Below are positions 11,801-23,814 of a DNA stretch of 64,000 bases, piece by piece; the stretch's first letter is position 1, and each line of letters starts with the position of its first letter. A program made the translations under genes and the position numbers. The DNA comes from Petrosia ficiformis (taxonomy: Eukaryota > Porifera > Demospongiae > Haplosclerida > Petrosiidae). The DNA is taken from the NCBI GenBank assembly GCA_947044365.1, contig OX345636.1:15859115-15923114 (forward strand). Reading direction: 5' to 3'. The notes below the pieces were generated by a model that saw only the letters and a program-made list of their open reading frames with translations, was not told the DNA's origin and searched no databases.

Positions 11801-14800
11801 ATCTTCTTACATGTCCAACTCATGTCCAAACGCTATGCAAAGCTTATTCCCAAAAAACAAATGATGAAACAAGTGACAAAACTATTGAAGTTATAGGGAA
11901 GGAGCTAGGTAAGCATATATATTACATTTTGCACAATAATTATTGATTATATGCACTGCACAAGAAAACTACTTTTGTTGCCTTGTGAATGATCTATGTG
12001 CAAGTAGATTTTATAAAACTATAATTATATAAGAATTTAAGTTTTGAATCATTCATGCTGGTTCATCTTGCAGTTAGCTATCTTCTTAATTATCTAGTTG
12101 AATAATCAGCTTGAACTTTGAAAATGATGTACACATTAAATTTGAAATTACAAATTTATCATTTTCCTTTATATCACATTAGAATGTCCCAGATTAGTGG
12201 AAAGAGCAAAGTCATTACTCAGGATGTCGTTATGTAAAGTTAATACCCTGCCTACCAATAAACAAAATTGTTCTTCACAAGTGGAGCATCTACCCAAAGA
12301 AGGGCAGTTCAGCAATCATACTGAATTGATAAACCTTGGAAGCAACATAATACCTGAGTTTAGTTCATGTCTTCCCAATAAAAATGCTAATTTAGCTCAT
12401 CCACCAGAAATGTCAGAGAAATTAGAGCAGGCATCTCTAATCAATAAACCTGTAGAGAGTCAATATAGCCAATTTGAAGATGAAGAAGCGAAGTGGACAC
12501 AAACAAGTTATCAAGATTCTTCTCATGACACCTACTCAAAACCACCTGATGTTCTTAGTATTCCAAAGGATAAAGAAAAGAAAGACAAAACAAGCAATAA
12601 TGAGTCTATTTCTCTATGCATAGAGACTAGCAGCTCTGTACAAATCAGCGAAGGAAAAGCAACTCCACCCCCAAAAAAGGAGGAGAAAACACACGCATCT
12701 GAAAGCAAAGATTCAAGCTATGTCCAAGCATCAGCCAATAATAAAAGTAGTAATCTTGAATTGCAGGCATCACTGAACAAACTCGTAACACACCTATGTC
12801 AAGAACCAATCGAACTACCTAGAAGTGTTGCAATCATTGCAGAAGAGGAAACATCAAACCTCATAGAAGAACAATCTTTTGAGGAGGCAAGTGATGAGGA
12901 GGAAGATGAAAAATATGAAGTATGGGATGACCGTTTTAGCATTGCATGTATGCCAGAGGTTATTAAATTTCTCTCATCAAAGCACCCACTTGTTATGAAG
13001 GCTATGTCCATTATTGATAGATTATCTAAAGGTGAAAGATCTCATTCTTTGTCTAAGAAATTAGAACATAGACAGTATAAACTTTATGAGGCAAAGCTTG
13101 ACAAGTCAAAGCGAATCTTGTGGTATGAAGGCATTGGAAACTCACCAGATCACAGAATGTATTGCTCTGTTGTTAATATCCTGGCTGTCGTGTTAGATCA
13201 CAAAAGAATTGACCAGGCTGCTAAATATGCAGAGAATTGCATAGACCAAGGAATACGTGAAGGTGGAACAGTTCGTTTCAAATGTGAATGCAGGGGTTCA
13301 GTAAACAAAAGAAGGCATATGCCTTCATACTATACAGATCTAGATGGACAAACAGGAACTGAAAGCATTGGTGATATTGAAATGATACCAGTAACAATGA
13401 GAGATAATTCTGGAGCAATTCCAAAGTACCATATATCAGAAACAACACTTTCCAGCATGATAAACTCTACCTTTATGGCAAAGTTTACACTTCTACCTTC
13501 CAAAGAAGAACATCAAATTATCGATATGAATGTTGAAGAAGGTGAGTTAGTTAGCATGTCTTATCACAAAAAATCGTTAGTTGTTGTAGGTCGAAGTGGT
13601 ACTGGGAAAACAACATGCTGCCTCATGCGCCTTCTCAAAGAGTTTCTTTTTTATTGGAACTATGTAAACAGTGATTGTAGTCCACTGATACCAAGAGATG
13701 TTGTATCTTCGCATACTATACTCACCAATTCACCTCAGATTGCTTTTGATTCAATCGATGTCCATGGGGTTGAGTATGACGACGAAACCACCAATGATGA
13801 AAAAACCTCTAATTTTGAGAAAACTACTGAGGATGGGCAGAATGAGTTCATTCATCTCCATCAAGTTTTTGTTACCAAAAGTCCCCATCTAGCTTTCCAA
13901 GTGAAGCAAAGATTCTATGATCAGATAACAGAAGATACATTAAGATGCTATATAGCTCTCAAACACCAGCCATTGCCAACCTCTCTTTTAAATGTGGAAG
14001 ATTTTCATTATCCTCTGTTTCTAACTTCAAGAGAGCTTCTTATTCTTTTGGATGAGTTACTAAATCACAATAGATTTTTCAAGAGACACAAAGATGGCAC
14101 TCTTGTTGATGAAATACATTGTTCAGATCTTCCTTTTGATGCAGTACAGTTGGATATTTTCAATGCAAAAGATGACGATGAAGTCAGTGATTCAGATAGT
14201 GACTCAGAAGATGAGGATGTAATTGGAGATCACAATGTACAAAGTGGAATAACAAAGACACAACGAGTTGAGGTTACAGCTTCATATTTTAAAGAAAATA
14301 TATGGAATGAAATTGCTAAAGGAAATGCAAAAAACATTGATCCTATTCTAGTATGGCAGGAAATAAAATCATTTATTAAAGGATCTGTCGAGGCTTTAGA
14401 GTCAGATGAAGGTTTCCTCAGCAGAAAAAAGTATGAAGAATTTGGGAAAAAAATGGCTCCAAATTTTGCAAGCAAAAGAAATGAGATTTATGACCTGTTT
14501 GAGAAATATCAACAGTACTGTCAAAACAATCGTCATGATAAGGGAATGTTTGACGAGTGTGATCTCATCTACCATTTATACCGGCGTGTAAAACGTATAC
14601 AGCATCCCAGTGAGCTACCCTGGGTAGTCCACAATTTCTATATTGACGAAGTGCAAGATTTTACCGAAGCAGAACTATACCTTCTTCTCACCCTATCATC
14701 TTGTCCAAATGGAAACTTTTTGTGCGGTGACTCTGCCCAGAGTATTATGAGAGGAGTTGCTTTTCGTTTTGGTGATGTGCGCTCCACCTTCCACAAGCTT

Positions 14801-17800
14801 CAAGAAGCAAAAAAGGTTGAAATACCTGTAGTTCAATATTTGACAGTTAATTATAGATCACATGCAGGAATTCTAAGATTATCAGAGAGTGTTATAGAAC
14901 TTCTAAACCGATTCTTTAGCAGTTCTTTTGATGATGTACCTATGAAAAGTGAGAAGAATATTCCAGAAGATGCACAAAAGCCAATTATAGTGACATATGA
15001 CAGTGTAGATGAACTTCCCTATATTTTAGCAGGGAGTCAGGATAAAAAAAGAGAAATAGATTTTGGAGCTCACCAAGCCATTATTGTGCAGTCTGACGAA
15101 GCAAAACAAATGCTCCCAGAATCCCTACATGGAGCAATTGTTCTAACTGTGTTTGAGGCTAAGGGCCTTGAATTTGATGATGTGTTGCTCTTCAATTTTT
15201 TCTCAAATTCATCAGTAAGTATATATTTATTTTGTGGACATACTAATGTTTCATAAAGAATGGTGGAAAGTTTATTTAGGCCCTTTCTTTATCCAATAAT
15301 GTGATCTTACGGTATTAGCTAACCAACAGACTATTGTGATTGGGGTGTGAAAATAATTATATAACTATTATGCTTTTACTATTAGCATAAGAATGTAATT
15401 TTCATCCATTGCATCTGCTCAAATTGTGCTTACTATTATATTCATTACCTCACATGATCAAGCTATGCGAACATTTAAACTGACATTAGAATTCACAACC
15501 TGTTATTTGATAACAAATGATGTTAAGTTATCACTGTTATTTTGTTGAAAACTGCTTAATCATCTACCACTCAAATGCAGTGCATACCTGATATACAATT
15601 AATAATTCATTTGTACTGAAATAATTGCTGCTACTTTTATAAATATAATTTTAGTATAAAGTTTTTGTATAATTGATGCTTGACTGGTTAATATATTGAA
15701 TTACAGGTTAATATAAAGCACTGGGAATTAATAGATGCATATGCACACTTGGAAATGGAAACTCACAATAGTGACAAGATTCTTACAAAATATAAGGCTC
15801 GTTTAGAGGAGTTTGATGAGCACAATTACAGATCTCTCAATACCGAACTAAAACGACTATATACAGCAATTACACGTGCTAAGAGCAACCTTTGGATTTG
15901 TGATGAGAATATCAACAAGAACGATGCAATGTATGCATACTGGATGACTAAGCAATTAGTTCGAACAGTGGATATTGGTACAGGTAATGAAGAAAACAAT
16001 TTTGTTTCTGCTGGAATTTCTACACAAGATCAATGGAGGAAACAGGGTGATTACCTAACAACAAAACATTTGTGGAATGAAGCTATCAAATGTTATGAGA
16101 AAGCTAAAGCTCCAGCAAAGATGCTAGAAGTTCAAGCTTATAAAGAAGTTGAAAAACATGAATTTCTTTTAGCTGCTGAGTATTTCTTAAGAGCAGATAC
16201 AGATGATCACAAAAGGGCTCTCATCAACAAAGCAGCACTATGCCTTCAGGAAGCAAAAGATCATTTGAATGCAGCTGTGTTATTTAAAATGCTTGGGAAG
16301 GTAAATCAAATGTATTACATAATTGAACTATGTTCCTGCAGTACTATGCAAGATGATGATAATTCTTTTGTGCAACCTTGTCCTCGTTAATAGTCACAAG
16401 CCAGTTTCAATCACTGTGCATTTTAAAACAGTAATAATTACTTTGTTTTAATCATTGCTAATGAAATTGTAAATTATTTTCGAGGTTCCTTTGATTATTC
16501 ATTATGTGATTATTTATGATGCTAATAATAAATATTTTATTCATTTTTATTTCAGATTTCAAAAGCTGCTGATCAATACCTACTTGCTGGAGAACTTGAA
16601 GATTTCATAGATTTGTCCGAAAGAAAGGAAAAACATAAAAACGTTGTGAAGAAACTTTTAAAACATGGTTATAAATTACAAGCCTTAAAAAAAGAATCTC
16701 AGTATGAAAGTGAAGGAAAAGCCACATTGAAGGATATACAATGGACGCAGTTAGCTCATGAATGTGTGAAGTATTATACCGACAAAGGTGATCTCACATT
16801 AGTGAGAGAGGCTATTAAGTATCTAAAGAGTCATGTACTGAAAATAAAATATCTGAAAATCAATGGGCTTTATGAGGATGTAATAAAGCTACACTTATCA
16901 TTAAATAACGCAACTGAAGCATTCCAAGTAATACATGAGCAAAGCATGTATAACAGAGGATTAGAACTTGCAATAGAGTTAGGGAATGAAAATAAAGAAT
17001 TGGAATTTTTATTTTGCTTAGTTTATTCTCAGCTTTTTGTAACAAAGAGCAAATGTAATGAGATTATATCTAATTACCTTTCACTTTTGTCTGAAAAAAG
17101 CATAAAATATAACACAGTTGCAGCTGAAGTATCATTAATAAAAGCAAAACTGAGTAACAGTATTACTGATGTTCTAGTCAGTGGCAACATTGCTGAAGAC
17201 ATGGAGTTCTTTATGATATATTTCAATTTGCAGTTGAATACCAAGAATCATGTCAATGCTAAAGATGTTTTGTATAAATGCTTAAAAGCAAAAAAGTTAT
17301 CTTTTGCGTTTGCCAAAAAACCAGAAGAAAGATCTCAAAGGGAAACAGATTGAATAAATCAAGTTTTGCGATTGAATCATATCATCAAATTGTTCAATCA
17401 TAACTATTTAATTCCACAGAATCAGTGTTATTGGCTTGGTGAAACTAAAAGGCAATCTTTGGAACGTACTGGTAATGGACCACAAATATATGCTGAGAGT
17501 AGAGTTCATGAATGGTTTAGAGAACACTATGAGAAGTACTGCAAGATTTGGTATGAAAAAAGTGGATGTGTTACGAAGTCTCTTGATGCTTACAATCTTC
17601 ATAGGAAACTTCAGCAAAATAATTTAGTAGGTAAGAATGCTTCAAATGTCTTTCAGAAGTATCTCGATACTCTTAGCATGGTTGTTGAACTCAACAAAGC
17701 ATATGGTTGCTTCCCTCAATCCAATGATATTCTACTTGGTCTCTTTGTTCCATCCTGTGCAATCCATAATCATGCACTTGAAAGAAGACATGTTACCCTT

Positions 17801-19552
17801 CTTCAAAGTAATGCAGCAATTCATCAAATGTTCAAGGATAGCTATGAAATGATGTTGAAGTCAGATGGTTTAACACAATCATTGACTACCCTTTTTGATG
17901 TATGGAGGCTTTCCTTAATTGCTACAGGTAACACAACTCAACTTGAAATGGCACTAAGAAATGTTAGCAGTAGTCACCCAACTACAAACTCCTTTCTCCA
18001 TTTTGTTCAAAGGAAACAATCGCATGAGCACATATTTCAATCTTGGCTTGTTGCTTGTAACCAAATTTCAACAGAGGGTTCAGTGTTACATGCCTTCAAG
18101 TGTGTCTACAACAGCTTATTTAAAGGTATAGCTCATTCCAGTGAATTGAAACGAACAATATCTGATATTGATATTATATATATTTGTACAGTGCAAGCAA
18201 CATCACTTCTAAGCATTGCAAGTTTGGCATGGAAAAAAAAAAAATTTTTAATTCCAAACGTTTATGAGCATTTTATCTCTGTTTTCAATATACTTAATTG
18301 CCAAAGTAAGTCTCAGCCGTGGCTATTGAAAGCATGTTCAAAAGAGGTAGAAAAATGCAAAATGAAGTCGGATCTTGGACGACATGCACTTGCACATTTG
18401 CTTAAGTTGTTAGATTTCCTGATGGGTTTCGTAAATGTTAACTGCAATGTGTTGAAGAGCACTCTCTCCAGCAGGGCCCAGGATGACTCATCACTTTATT
18501 GTATAGTGTTAATTCTCAAAATCTGTGCTAACCTGTATATAGCTCGGCCAACATTAGATAATTTAAGGGTTCATAGATATCTTGTAACACTAAAGACTCA
18601 GTTATTATGGGTAATGGTTAATAAACCAGTGAAACCACCATTTGTTGAAACTGTGTATCAGTTACTTGATATCGAAAACAGTGTTCATCAGCTTTTCAAA
18701 ATAGTTCAATTTCTGCTGGCAAGACTCAAAAGCAATAAGCTTTCAGCTTTACATGGTGCTTCAATATACTACAAAAATCAACATGAGATTCCTTTGATAA
18801 CATTTCCCAAGATAGATATTACTAGTGCACAAACATCTATGTTAAAAAGTCCTTCCTCATTGGATGAAACTGAAAGTCTGGAAACTTCAGAAAGTTCTGA
18901 AGATGACATGCAATCATACAAGCAACCAGATGAAGTTGTATTTATTGACAAATTCAGTATATTAAATAAAAACATGATTGAAAACGGTTTTTGTAATGTT
19001 TGTGGAGAGGATATTTCATCTCGAACTGAAGCTCCTGATGTTCATCCAGATAGTTTTGAGCATCAAGTAGGTCAGCAACAAGATGTCTATGAAAATCATG
19101 TTGATAATTTAATACACAAGCATAATCTTTTGGATTATCAGAATTACAAGGAGATGGTATCAAAGTTTGAGAAATTGCAGTGTCATGTCGATAAAGAAAT
19201 AAAGCATCTTAAACAGAAGAACCTTACTCACATTAAAGACACTCAGCTTACACAATGTGAAGAGCAGTTAATACAACTTTTTCATGCAGTAGATCAAGAT
19301 ACTGATTCTAAGTTGTACATGTATAACTGGATTAGACAGTCAGAAAATACATCTAAACAAGCCGAAAGACTTAAAAACATCTTGCAAGAACTTACTAAAA
19401 TTTCAGAATACGATACGCATATGGAAGATTATCATCAAGAAGTGGACACAAAGGAGCAAGAAAAACAGGAGGAGAATACTGACAAAGATCTTGAGAAAAA
19501 GCTACGTATACTTCCAACCCATCCGATACAAAATGTTAAAAAGAAACAGTAA
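7637..19552 (+). CDS. TRANK1-like: TRANK1-like protein with SF1 helicase domain, six exons, one in-frame TGA
   Basis: Proposed exons are 7637-7654, 9284-9464, 11006-11908, 12183-15214, 15707-16300 and 16556-19552. Phases agree at every junction and donors are GTAAGT, GTGAGT, GTAAGC, GTAAGT and GTAAAT. The model gives about 2,574 codons; human TRANK1 is a little longer. SF1 (UvrD/Rep-like) motifs are in order: Walker [10 protein letters not shown] near residue 837, DEVQD near 1189, GDSAQ near 1216, NYRSH downstream, [10 protein letters not shown] near 1359 and [10 protein letters not shown] near 1430. An acidic stretch ([11 protein letters not shown]) sits between Walker A and DEVQD. After the helicase come helical, TPR-like segments, then near 2389 a C-x2-C pair with downstream histidines (possible zinc site) and a charged, coiled-coil-prone tail. 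The first exon is only MTDMDK. A TGA at 17351-17353 interrupts the last exon although the same frame continues for 728 codons with matching character; no GT-AG intron of suitable phase that removes it was found. It may be a sequence error, a null allele, readthrough or a missed intron. Function in sponges is unknown; the vertebrate protein is also poorly defined. Confidence 0.75.
8530..8723. repeat. Direct tandem duplication in TRANK1-like intron 1
   Basis: Two consecutive copies share AAGTGAAAAAAATGCTGTT, then GTATGACAACCACAGTAGCAG, a GGGGTTTCTT block and AAATTCATTCCATACC. The first runs from about 8530 to 8635 and the second from about 8641 to 8723. The second lacks a short internal segment. 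The high identity suggests a young local duplication. Confidence 0.75.
8795..8875. repeat. (TA)n microsatellite
   Basis: An uninterrupted TA run of about 40 units lies in intron 1 of the TRANK1-like gene. Comparable runs occur near 6575, 23790, 49999-50070, 56910, 58185 and 59030. In several cases mobile elements sit inside or beside them. Confidence 0.95.
9048..9200. repeat. Head-to-head pair of tRNA-derived sequences
   Basis: Read on the minus strand, 9125-9048 gives GTTGTAGTAGCTCAGTG (A-box like), a possible anticodon arm and GAGTTCGATTC (B-box like). The T-arm pairs badly and the base before the putative anticodon is not T, so this is not a functional tRNA. From 9150 on the plus strand a shorter relative (GTTGTATCTCAGTGGTGAAG) runs the other way. 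A tRNA-headed SINE or pseudo-tRNA pair inside intron 1 fits best. Confidence 0.45.
9485..9560 (+). repeat. Dispersed repeat block, second copy
   Basis: It contains CCCTTGCCCACATAGGTGAAG, then GGCTACAGTAATTGTTTTGC and TCTGTGTATTATTG, matching the blocks near 5975 (+) and 60110 (-). It begins about 20 bases after exon 2 of the TRANK1-like gene. Confidence 0.4.
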
Positions 19553-19967
19553 TAGTACTTGTGAAGAATCTCTTATCTATAATAACTTGTCTAACTTGCT
19601 GTATGTACTTCTATAGCTGCACATGTAAATAACTTGATATTGTATTTCTTAATTATGTATTAATTGTTTTAATTTTGGTTCGGTGTTCTTGTGTTTTCGT
19701 GTCTAGCACCACTATTCATGTGTAACCTATTGGTCATGTAATTATCCTTCCTTACAGTTTAATTTTATAACTTTCTAGAAATAAGGTTATAATGTGTATA
19801 ATAAGCATTTTTTTCTTTTCAAGTTGAGTGTTGTTGCTTTTATAAGATTTGTGAATAGCTATAATTATATAGATATTCGCTGGCAGCAGTAGAATAGGTT
19901 TTTCATAATTGCTACACTACTGACAAAAAAAAAGCTTCGTTTTGCTATGCATATAATTGATTACAAG

Positions 19968-20665
19968 ATCATGATCATGCAGATGTGCTTTAAATTATCT
20001 ATTATAATAATTTTTTCAACAGTGCAGGCACAGCATGATGAGATTGAAATGACTCTAGAACTCCCTTTTTATGAGTCAATCTAAAATACTATAGACATGC
20101 AGAGCCCAATAAATGTGCTGTTTTATGAAGTGTTGTAGAATCACTCTTCATTGTTGACAACTAATGTACATGCATGTCAAGTTTGAAAAATAAAAAAAGA
20201 TAAGCCAGTTATAATGTGACAGAATTTTAATCAGAATTTACATTTTGATGGGACTAAAAGTTCTACATATATAAGGGTTTTTTGGTATTTACTGGCTTGG
20301 ATCTTGGTTGACTGGATCAATATTTCCCAAGAGATTTATTATGGGTAAAAATACAAAAATTGTTTTGTCAGTTAAGGCTTTCTTCTCTCAAATAAGGATA
20401 CAGTGTACTAAAATCAACATCAACACAAAACAATCATATAGGGACACTTTTTTCTTCATAATATTTTGTGTACAGAATAACTAGTACAACTTTTGTCTTT
20501 CACAAAACTTGTGCGTACAATGATTTTTTTTAAGAGAGTAAGTGAGTGAGAGAAAGAGAAAGAGGGAGACTGAGCGGTTTAGATTTATTGTGATGGCGCA
20601 TGAACAGTAGAGACTAATAATTACTTCACTAGTCATTTTTCAGTGTTCACAAGCATAGTATAAAT
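19968..20665 (+). repeat. Dispersed repeat, copy 2
   Basis: This is the partner of 219-735 with the same block order. It is longer, mainly because it carries an extra segment near 20270-20520. That segment includes AACAATCATATAGGGACAC and TTTTTTCTTCATAAT, resembling the right end of family A (for example 25955-26005). A nested or composite origin is therefore likely. Confidence 0.55.
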
Positions 20666-21770
20666 CTTTATAGTGATATCTGCTGGAGCAACTTTTGAAA
20701 TACTCTAAATGAGTACACATTCTACTATTAGTAATTTAAAATTTTATATATTTTTTTAATATTGAGACAAGCAAATAATGGGAGAAATTATTTGATGTAA
20801 GATTATGTAAGAGTACATAATCTTACAAAAAAAAAGGCCCCAACATTACATTGCAATTACGTGCTGTTCATGTGAACCAAAATCAAGTTTAACATAAAAA
20901 TAAATGATAAGGTGCGATAAATAATATTGAATTAATACCAATAACAACAATACTACCATGTGTCCTATCTCACTGCTAGAGGTAGGGTTTTGCTGCACAT
21001 GGGAAATGTACGCTTTCAACCACATTTTCCCAAGGACAGTATAAACTCATAATCTATATACCTCTTAGCAGGAGGATATGTCATGATAAATGCAAAAGGA
21101 AGTCTTTACAAATGTTGGCAGGGAGGAGAGAGATTAAAAACAAACACCTTGTCCTATTTAAATTAAACACCTGAACCCAGAATTAAGTAAATATTAAATT
21201 TTATGTAAACAAACACTAAAGAACTGATACAGTAATCAAAAGGGTAACTGTTATCAATAATGACACAATCGCTCCAGTTGCTGTAGCGAATCCAAACATT
21301 TTCTTTTCAATGTATTTCTTGATTTGTAATGTTGCAAAAAATATTTTGAATGCTTTGTGTAATTTCAGGAGCAATTGCTACTAGGCCCCATGCTAAAGTC
21401 ATATGCATAGTAGTTCATTAATTATAACCATTCACGATAATTGTAGTCAAATAAATTAAGTCATTGAGAGGTTAGTACAGATTCAAGGATTTCAACTTGT
21501 TATTGCTTGCTTGTTATTAAATACTGTTGTTTTGTATACTAATCATTGAAATTCCTATCATTTTACAATAAACTTATATTTCACATAATTTAATTATTGT
21601 TTGCCAAAAAAAAAACACACAAACAAAAAGAGAATATAGCCATTCATTTGGTACCAGAGGCACCTTCACGTGCCTCACTAGGTATCGTCTTTTTCTTCAT
21701 TGCTAATTATTTCAATGATGTATGTTTTACACGTTATGTGTTACATCTTGTTCTAAGGGCATCTTGGCAT
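20666..21770. other. Spacer without a supported gene
   Basis: The stretch is AT-rich with stops in all frames. There is an inverted pair, GATTATGTAAGA and TCTTAC, near 20800-20830, and otherwise nothing I can name. Confidence 0.4.
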
Positions 21771-21774
21771 GAGC

Positions 21775-22106
21775 TAGTCTCGCAGGCCAGCCCCTTCACT
21801 CTAAGAGGAAGGGTCTGGTCTATTTCTATGAACAACTTGCACCTCATGCAGAATATACTACGGTATATTCTGCGGAAAAGATGTGTTTGTGTGTTTGCCA
21901 ACTAGTTATTCTGTTTATCATGTTACCTGATTTAAGTTAGAGCTCCTTGTGATCCTTCAATTCTTGTTGTAATATTACCACCGAACAGTTTGACAAATGG
22001 ATAGTTGTAAAAATCGAGCTGTTTGTGTCTACGTTGATGCAGTCGTATTTTCCGCATTCCACTTCAGACCCGCCTCTTGGAGCGAAAGGGCTGGCCCGCG
22101 AGACTA
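21775..22106. mobile_element. MITE with TAGTCTCGC terminal inverted repeats
   Basis: The left end begins TAGTCTCGCAGGCCAGCCCC. The right end, reversed, reads TAGTCTCGCGGGCCAGCCCT, and both then enter an AAGAGG and GGGTCTG segment. The arms are about 50 bp and the element 332 bp. The ends resemble those of the larger element at 60189-60757 (TAGTCTGGCATAGCC). No convincing target duplication is visible and no coding capacity is seen. Confidence 0.65.
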
Positions 22107-23730
22107 ATTTGATCGTTGTTAGGCGTGTGAGGTTTAAACACCCCTGACTATCGATCACATCGATATAGATCTTCCCAGAATAATATAGATTTGATACTCT
22201 CAGAAGAGACTGGATCTAGGAAAACCACTTTTGTGACTGGTAAGTTAAACTAACTATAGTTAAAATTTATATAATATTGCCATATTTTATAATAGCATTG
22301 TTTCTGAACCTATCATGCGTATAACATCCCAGCTCTTAATGTTTTTTTTGCGACTCTAATAGAAGGATGGAACTAATTTTACGACATGCCCTGCCTAACA
22401 CAGGCCATACATAATTTTTTTTGTTTGTTTCAACCTATAAAAAAACTAACAACTTCAAGAATCTACTAAATAAATATTTCACCCCCTGGGTCAGTAATCT
22501 GCCTGATCAGTTATTTTCATATGATGATCAGTAATGAATCTTGTATAATGTGATTACTTGTAAGTAATAATTATAGAGTGTGCAATAGCTATAGCTATCT
22601 GAAGTTCAACCCCTGAACAGTATTCACAAATTCCATGAAATTGCCTATGTTTTTATATAATAATATATATGTTAAGCAATGAATTCTAGCAGTGAATAAT
22701 GTCCTTCAATAACACTCTTCCAACTAACAAACTGTACATAGTTGACTATAAAAGGATATTGATTTGAATCTCATGTCTGATAAGATTCAGATTAAGTATC
22801 TAGTTGGAAAGAGTATCTTCACTATTATTTTAGCTGTATTACCATTAGTGGGATTAATTATCTATTAGTATATACCTGTAAATGGGATCCTTGATCTTAG
22901 TTTTTAGGATTTGTCTTCTGCTGTAACTAATTATAGTAAGCCAACCCAGCAAGTGAACCCACTATAATAGTCATTTCAATACAGATAAAATGGTGAATAA
23001 TTAATTCACAATGAAACATCCACTAGACACAATTTATAATTATATAGATTATAATTATGATTTATGTCTAGTGGATGTTTCATTGTGAATTAATTATTTA
23101 TTAACAAATTCACTATTTCATATATAGTGATATGATTATTATACAGTATAAGCTAGCCAGGATTGATAGATATAGTTACATGGCAGATTGACAATTTTCT
23201 AATCAATTCTTCACACTTATAGTGATGTGGTAGTGATAGTGAACAGCTGTATATAAATGTAGCATAATTATATTTAAAATAAGCTGACAAGTGCTATCAG
23301 AGTTGTAATTATAGTAAATCTTATACAAACAAATAAGGTCAGACACGTGCAGCTTTGTCTAATTACAATAACAGATAGTTTTGTGTTCCCTATAGGCCTG
23401 ATTGTAATTAGTAACAGGTTTAACAAATTTAAGAGGTGCCTGTTCAATAATTGTAGTACTTATATCAAGGATGTATTATTGTACTTACAGTGTCACTTCA
23501 TCTAACATTTTATTTCAGTAATAATATTATTGTAATTTAATAAGTGAATTATAATTAAATTTTTGATGCATTTTTCACAATTCCTAAACTATAAAAAAAA
23601 TTCATGAAGATAGTAACAGATGCATGAGATTAGCGACGTTTTGATCAATATTTTTGTTTAAATCATGAAACTCACATGGTTTGATGCCGTAAAGGTTTCT
23701 AGCTATATAATATACATATCTATTTTTTCT
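22107..23730. other. Spacer with one possible coding relic
   Basis: Mostly AT-rich. A 25-codon block near 22455-22532 (NNFKNLLNKYF, then TPWVSNLPDQLF) looks like translated protein followed by a stop and may be a relic of a mobile element. The perfect hairpin at 22996-23098 is listed separately. Confidence 0.35.
22996..23098. mobile_element. Perfect 33-bp hairpin, foldback element
   Basis: The arms at 22996-23028 and 23066-23098 are exact reverse complements around a 37-base AT-rich loop that is itself partly self-complementary. No gene overlaps. The perfect arms point to a very young foldback element or ongoing arm conversion. Confidence 0.8.
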
Positions 23731-23783
23731 GGCCTGTAGGACCATCCCTATGATTGCTTTCCCACAGGTTCAATGTATGTTTA

Positions 23784-23814
<31 letters not shown>

